Assembly: GCA_902615165.1 (NCBI GenBank) | Contig: CACMNZ010000010.1 | Location: forward strand, 1-38,212 | Length of the DNA: 38,212 nt | Source: an uncultured Prochlorococcus sp. | GTDB taxonomy: Bacteria > Cyanobacteriota > Cyanobacteriia > PCC-6307 > Cyanobiaceae | Direction: 5' to 3' | In this document: positions 35,405-38,212 of the stretch, one piece after another | Layout: each line of letters begins with the position of its first letter | Numbering within the stretch: position 1 is the stretch's first letter | The notes under the pieces: model-generated | Seen by the model: only the letters and a program-made list of their open reading frames with translations | Told to the model about the DNA's origin: nothing | The model's database searches: none | Made by a program: the position numbers and the translations under genes

Positions 35405-36038
35405 TTATAAAAAAATTAAAAAATAATGCTGAAGAAATTGGAACAATGAAATTATCTATTCCTAAAACACTAAATTGTTCGAGCAAAGTCGCAAAAAAAG
35501 CTATTGTAAAATAATTTAAATTTAAACTATTTTGCTGGGCATATCCTATTGAACAAACTACTATTAAACTTGTTAAAAACATTGTCATAGTTCCAAATAA
35601 AGATTTTTTTTGTTTAAAAAAAATCCAACTCTTTGAATTAAAGCTTTTTCCTATTAATCCAGCTAAGCCATCACCAAAGGTCATTATGAAAAATCCACTA
35701 ATTAATGCATATGGATCTTTAACCCAGAAAAGATAAATCAAAATAAATAAACTTAGACAATAAAATAATGTTCCATAACTCTTTCTCTCAACATCTTCAA
35801 TTGTTGGAAACAATTTATAGGTGTAGTTGATGAAAACCATTATTGAAATAATTCCTGTAAAAATTAGAGCAGAGCTTTGATTAATTTTTAAAAATTGAGC
35901 AATTGGTATTAAAGGCCCTATTCCAATATGTATTATTTTTCTGACGATTTCTCTGCTACCTTCATTATATTTTTTAAAAACTATTGCTATTAAAAAAATT
36001 GAAAATAAATATAATAAAATTACAGTAAATTTTATCAA
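35397..36038 (-). CDS. Phytol kinase-like integral membrane protein (VTE5 type)
   Basis: The 213-residue protein has about six or seven transmembrane helices and resembles the CTP-dependent phytol/dolichol kinase family. Matches include EIVRKIIHIGIGPLIPIA near the N-terminus and GFFIMTFGDGLAGLIGK, SKSWIFFKQKKSLFGTMTMF in the second half, the last with the typical GDG...GK...KSLFGT order. Phytol kinase salvages phytol from chlorophyll turnover for tocopherol and chlorophyll re-synthesis; that role is inferred. Only a TTG (36038) is available as start. It lies 5 nt after the sigma factor stop, and its end overlaps the convergent DAHP synthase by 8 bp. Confidence 0.75.
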   Translation of the reverse strand: MIKFTVILLYLFSIFLIAIVFKKYNEGSREIVRKIIHIGIGPLIPIAQFLKINQSSALIFTGIISIMVFINYTYKLFPTIEDVERKSYGTLFYCLSLFILIYLFWVKDPYALISGFFIMTFGDGLAGLIGKSFNSKSWIFFKQKKSLFGTMTMFLTSLIVVCSIGYAQQNSLNLNYFTIAFFATLLEQFSVLGIDNFIVPISSALFFNFFITS

Positions 36039-36043
36039 TTTGG

Positions 36044-37063
36044 TTAAGCAGCTTTTTGATGAGTTGTCATTACTCTAAGTTTTAATATTGCTTTAGCTTC
36101 TAGTTGCCTTACTCTTTCTCGTGAAACGTTAATTTGTCTTCCTATTTCTGCGAGTGTTAATGGTTCTTCACCATCTAAGCCAAATCTAAGCTTCATTATT
36201 TTCTGTTCTCTTTCATTTAATTGCGAAAGCCAAGTTCCTAGATGCTCTTTTTGAATAGTTCTATCCATGCCTTCCATGGGCTCTTCACAGTTTGGATCAG
36301 GTATGAGTTCGCCAAGAGTACTCCTATCTTCTTCGCCTCTTGCGTGAGCATCTAGGGAAGCGCAAGGAGCACTTTGCGAGATTAAATCTTCTAAATCTTT
36401 TTGATCAATTCCCATTTCAGTTGCCATTTCCAATCTGGTAGGCTGTCTACCTAATTTATGGGACAATTCTCTAGAAACTTTTCTCATTTTGGATAGTTTT
36501 TCACTTATATGAATAGGCAAACGTATTGTTCTTGCACTATTATCAATAGCCCTTGTCATTCCTTGCCTAATCCACCAGTAAGCATAAGTCGAGAATTTAT
36601 ATCCCATAGCAGGGTCAAATTTATCTACTGCTCTTTCAAGGCCAATCGCACCTTCCTGGACAAGGTCCAATAATTCAAGCCCTTGGTTCTGGTATTTTTT
36701 TGCAACGGAAACAACTAGTCTTAGATTAGCTGCCATCATTCTATCTCTGGCTCTTTTGCCAATCTTAATTTGATAAAGATTTCGTTGAGTTCTATCAGTT
36801 TCAGGAATTTGCAGCAACTTTTTCATGTTCTGAACATGATGAGCTAACTCTATTTCCTCTGCTGGAGTCAAAAGAGGTACTCTTCCAATGCTACTTAAGT
36901 AATAGCCAATAGAATCTGAAGCGAGTCTGCCAGATTTTTTTTGGCTTTGTTTTGCCGTAAGACTGGATTTCGATTTGCGAGTCTTGCCCGCAGTGTTTGG
37001 TAATCTTGGCTCATCAAAATTATTATCTGAAGAGCTTTTCGCAGATTCCAGAGGGATCCCCAT
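36044..37063 (-). CDS. RNA polymerase sigma factor, group 2 (sigma70 family)
   Basis: The 339-residue product has all core sigma70 regions but no long region 1.1, marking it as a group 2 (non-essential, SigA-like) cyanobacterial sigma. Region 1.2 is SIGYYLSSIGRVPLLTPAEE, and region 2 contains NLRLVVSVAKKYQNQGLELL and the -10 recognition helix FSTYAYWWIRQGMTRAIDN. Region 3 has IRLPIHISEKLSKMRK, and region 4.2 has LTLAEIGRQINVSRERVRQL. The N-terminus is Ser/Lys-rich. It starts at the ATG at 37063, eight bases after a perfect AGGAGG; an adjacent GTG (37066) is the alternative. Group 2 sigmas usually answer to stress, light or nutrient shifts. It precedes the phytol-kinase-like gene by 5 nt. Confidence 0.93.
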   Translation of the reverse strand: MGIPLESAKSSSDNNFDEPRLPNTAGKTRKSKSSLTAKQSQKKSGRLASDSIGYYLSSIGRVPLLTPAEEIELAHHVQNMKKLLQIPETDRTQRNLYQIKIGKRARDRMMAANLRLVVSVAKKYQNQGLELLDLVQEGAIGLERAVDKFDPAMGYKFSTYAYWWIRQGMTRAIDNSARTIRLPIHISEKLSKMRKVSRELSHKLGRQPTRLEMATEMGIDQKDLEDLISQSAPCASLDAHARGEEDRSTLGELIPDPNCEEPMEGMDRTIQKEHLGTWLSQLNEREQKIMKLRFGLDGEEPLTLAEIGRQINVSRERVRQLEAKAILKLRVMTTHQKAA

Positions 37064-37071
37064 CACCCTGG

Positions 37072-37077
37072 CCTCCT
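37072..37077 (-). promoter_or_regulatory. Perfect Shine-Dalgarno of the sigma factor gene
   Basis: AGGAGG on the minus strand lies 8 nt before the ATG at 37063 and 5 nt before the GTG at 37066, favouring the ATG. Such a full match is uncommon in this window and suggests efficient translation. Confidence 0.7.
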
Positions 37078-37272
37078 AAATAATGGATTTTTTAAAAAGC
37101 TAGCACTGAAATTGAAATAAAAACTACTTTTACGTTGAAATTTTAAAGACAAAAAATTTTTATTTAATGCTTATTTCTTGAAATCCTTTGATATGAAATG
37201 ATTTTATAAAAAATTAAAAAAAATTTAAAATATTAAGTATTTTTTTAAATGTTGTAAAAATCAATATTTTTT

Positions 37273-38212
37273 TTATTTTTCTATGAGGTCAATTTGAGAA
37301 CGATTATCCGATGAATCTAATTTATATTTCGAGTAAGAACCATCCCCCTTCATTATCCAAGAAAAGTAATCATCTTTAATGTAGGTTTGCAAGAGCGAGT
37401 ATATTTTAGATTTCAATTCGTAATCCTCTATAGGTGTAACAGCTTCTATTCTTCTATCAAGATTTCTCCTCATCCAATCTGCACTCCCAATAAAAACCTC
37501 ATTATCACCGTTATTACAAAACCAAAAAATTCTTGAATGTTCAAGAAAATGGCCAATGATGCTTTTAACTTTAATATTTTCACTTAAATTTTTTCTTTGG
37601 GGATATAAGCAACAAATTCCTCGTACGATAAGATTAATTTTTACACCTGAGTCTGAAGCTAAATAAAGAAGGTTAATTATTTCTGGGTCTACTAAGGAAT
37701 TCATTTTTGCAATTATTTCAGCCTTTTTACCTTCTTTTGCATTCTTAATTTCTCTCTCTATGAGAGATATAAACTTCTTTCTCATCGATGAGGGAGAAAC
37801 TAATAATTTTTGATAACTTTTTTGTTTAGAAAATCCAGATAAGTAATTAAATAACTCAATTAAATCGGATGCGATTTCAGGATCTGTTGAGAGTAATCCT
37901 AAATCTGTATAAAACTTTGAAGTATTAGAGTTATAATTTCCAGTTCCAATATGAAAATAATTTCTTAATCGTCCCTTTTCTTTTCTAACTATTAAAGCTA
38001 TTTTTGTATGTGTTTTAAATCCTATAATTCCATAGACAACATGAATTCCAGCTTGTTCCAGTTGTTTTGCCCATTGAATATTATTGTCTTCATCAAATCT
38101 TGCTTTTAGTTCAACAAGAGTCATTACTTCTTTCCCATTTTCTGCAGCTCTCATTAAAGCTGCGATGATAGGAGAATCCTTGGAAACTCGATATAAAGTA
38201 ATTTTTATTGCC
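37273..38212 (-). CDS. ppk: Polyphosphate kinase PPK1 (C-terminal part, cut by window)
   Basis: PPK1 polymerises the terminal phosphate of ATP into polyphosphate. The frame is open through the window edge at 38212, where it continues with IKITLYRVSKDSPIIAALMR, so only about 312 C-terminal residues are visible. They cover the C1 and C2 catalytic domains: ELKARFDEDNNIQWAKQL, IGFKTHTKIALIVRKE with the catalytic-type His, GTGNYNSNTSKFYTDLGLL, and the late FIGSADWMRRNLDRRIEAVTPI. The gene ends 206 nt before the sigma factor in the same direction. No hairpin terminator stands out in that A+T-rich gap. Polyphosphate metabolism matters under the phosphate stress common in this habitat (inference). 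Confidence 0.95.
   Translation of the reverse strand, partial: AIKITLYRVSKDSPIIAALMRAAENGKEVMTLVELKARFDEDNNIQWAKQLEQAGIHVVYGIIGFKTHTKIALIVRKEKGRLRNYFHIGTGNYNSNTSKFYTDLGLLSTDPEIASDLIELFNYLSGFSKQKSYQKLLVSPSSMRKKFISLIEREIKNAKEGKKAEIIAKMNSLVDPEIINLLYLASDSGVKINLIVRGICCLYPQRKNLSENIKVKSIIGHFLEHSRIFWFCNNGDNEVFIGSADWMRRNLDRRIEAVTPIEDYELKSKIYSLLQTYIKDDYFSWIMKGDGSYSKYKLDSSDNRSQIDLIEK

Noticed and set aside
1..38212. tRNA, rRNA, CRISPR array, transposon, phage, toxin-antitoxin or secondary-metabolite cluster
   Set aside because: I looked through the gaps and gene list and saw no cloverleaf-like sequence, repeat-spacer array, transposase, integrase or biosynthetic cluster; gaps are mostly under 200 bp.

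Overview
The window looks like a stretch of chromosome from a high-light-adapted Prochlorococcus (marine picocyanobacterium). It is very A+T-rich (roughly 30% G+C by eye) and extremely compact. It carries the gene order known around the conventional genome start point of that group: (ftsY)-nusB-DUF502 / queG-TPR-gyrA/parC / purF-purL-PRC-dnaN on one side, and thrC-DUF1400-ABC1 kinase / recN-uvrA / sucrose-phosphate synthase on the other. The strain cannot be fixed from sequence alone. I see no tRNA, rRNA, CRISPR array, insertion sequence or prophage; nearly every gene is a housekeeping gene.

Layout. Positions 1-1443 (minus) hold a probable ftsY start, nusB and a DUF502 membrane protein. Positions 1589-5921 (plus) hold queG, a secreted TPR protein and a type IIA topoisomerase A subunit. 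Positions 5918-11637 (minus) form a tight run, read dnaN, PRC-barrel protein, purL, purF, which joins the replication clamp to purine synthesis. Positions 11638-11974 are the only long gene-free stretch and look like the replication origin. Positions 11975-15514 (minus) hold ABC1 kinase, DUF1400 protein and thrC; 15583-21824 (plus) hold recN, uvrA and sps. Positions 21758-23351 (minus) hold a DUF3134 protein, mraY and an 81-residue unknown. Then come a small membrane protein and argG (plus), rpsF and aroE (minus), dnaK (plus), an FAD amine oxidase-like protein (minus), purU (plus), acnB and a CLC transporter (minus), DAHP synthase (plus), a group 2 sigma factor with a phytol-kinase-like gene (minus), and the C-terminal part of polyphosphate kinase (minus, cut by the window end).

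The most interesting non-coding signal is in the dnaN-thrC gap. Four DnaA-box-like 9-mers lie there, two in tandem, immediately flanked by four TAG triplets plus TAA (a DnaA-trio-like element), which in turn abut 36 bases of pure A/T next to the dnaN promoter. The order and orientation match the basal origin-unwinding module described in Bacillus. An 11-bp perfect inverted repeat lies farther into the same gap. Smaller signals are a G+C-rich leader with a tiny ORF before dnaK, direct repeats and a hairpin before rpsF, a palindrome overlapping the sps ribosome binding site, and a terminator hairpin inside the last codons of purU.

From the putative origin, dnaN-PRC-purL-purF run with the leftward fork and recN-uvrA-sps with the rightward fork; thrC-DUF1400-ABC1 and queG-TPR-gyrA run head-on. 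Convergent neighbours often overlap at their stop codons (gyrA/purF, dnaK/FAD oxidase, DAHP synthase/phytol kinase, sps/81-residue ORF), and several genes appear to start with TTG, both signs of a streamlined genome. I did not find a previously undescribed multi-gene system here.
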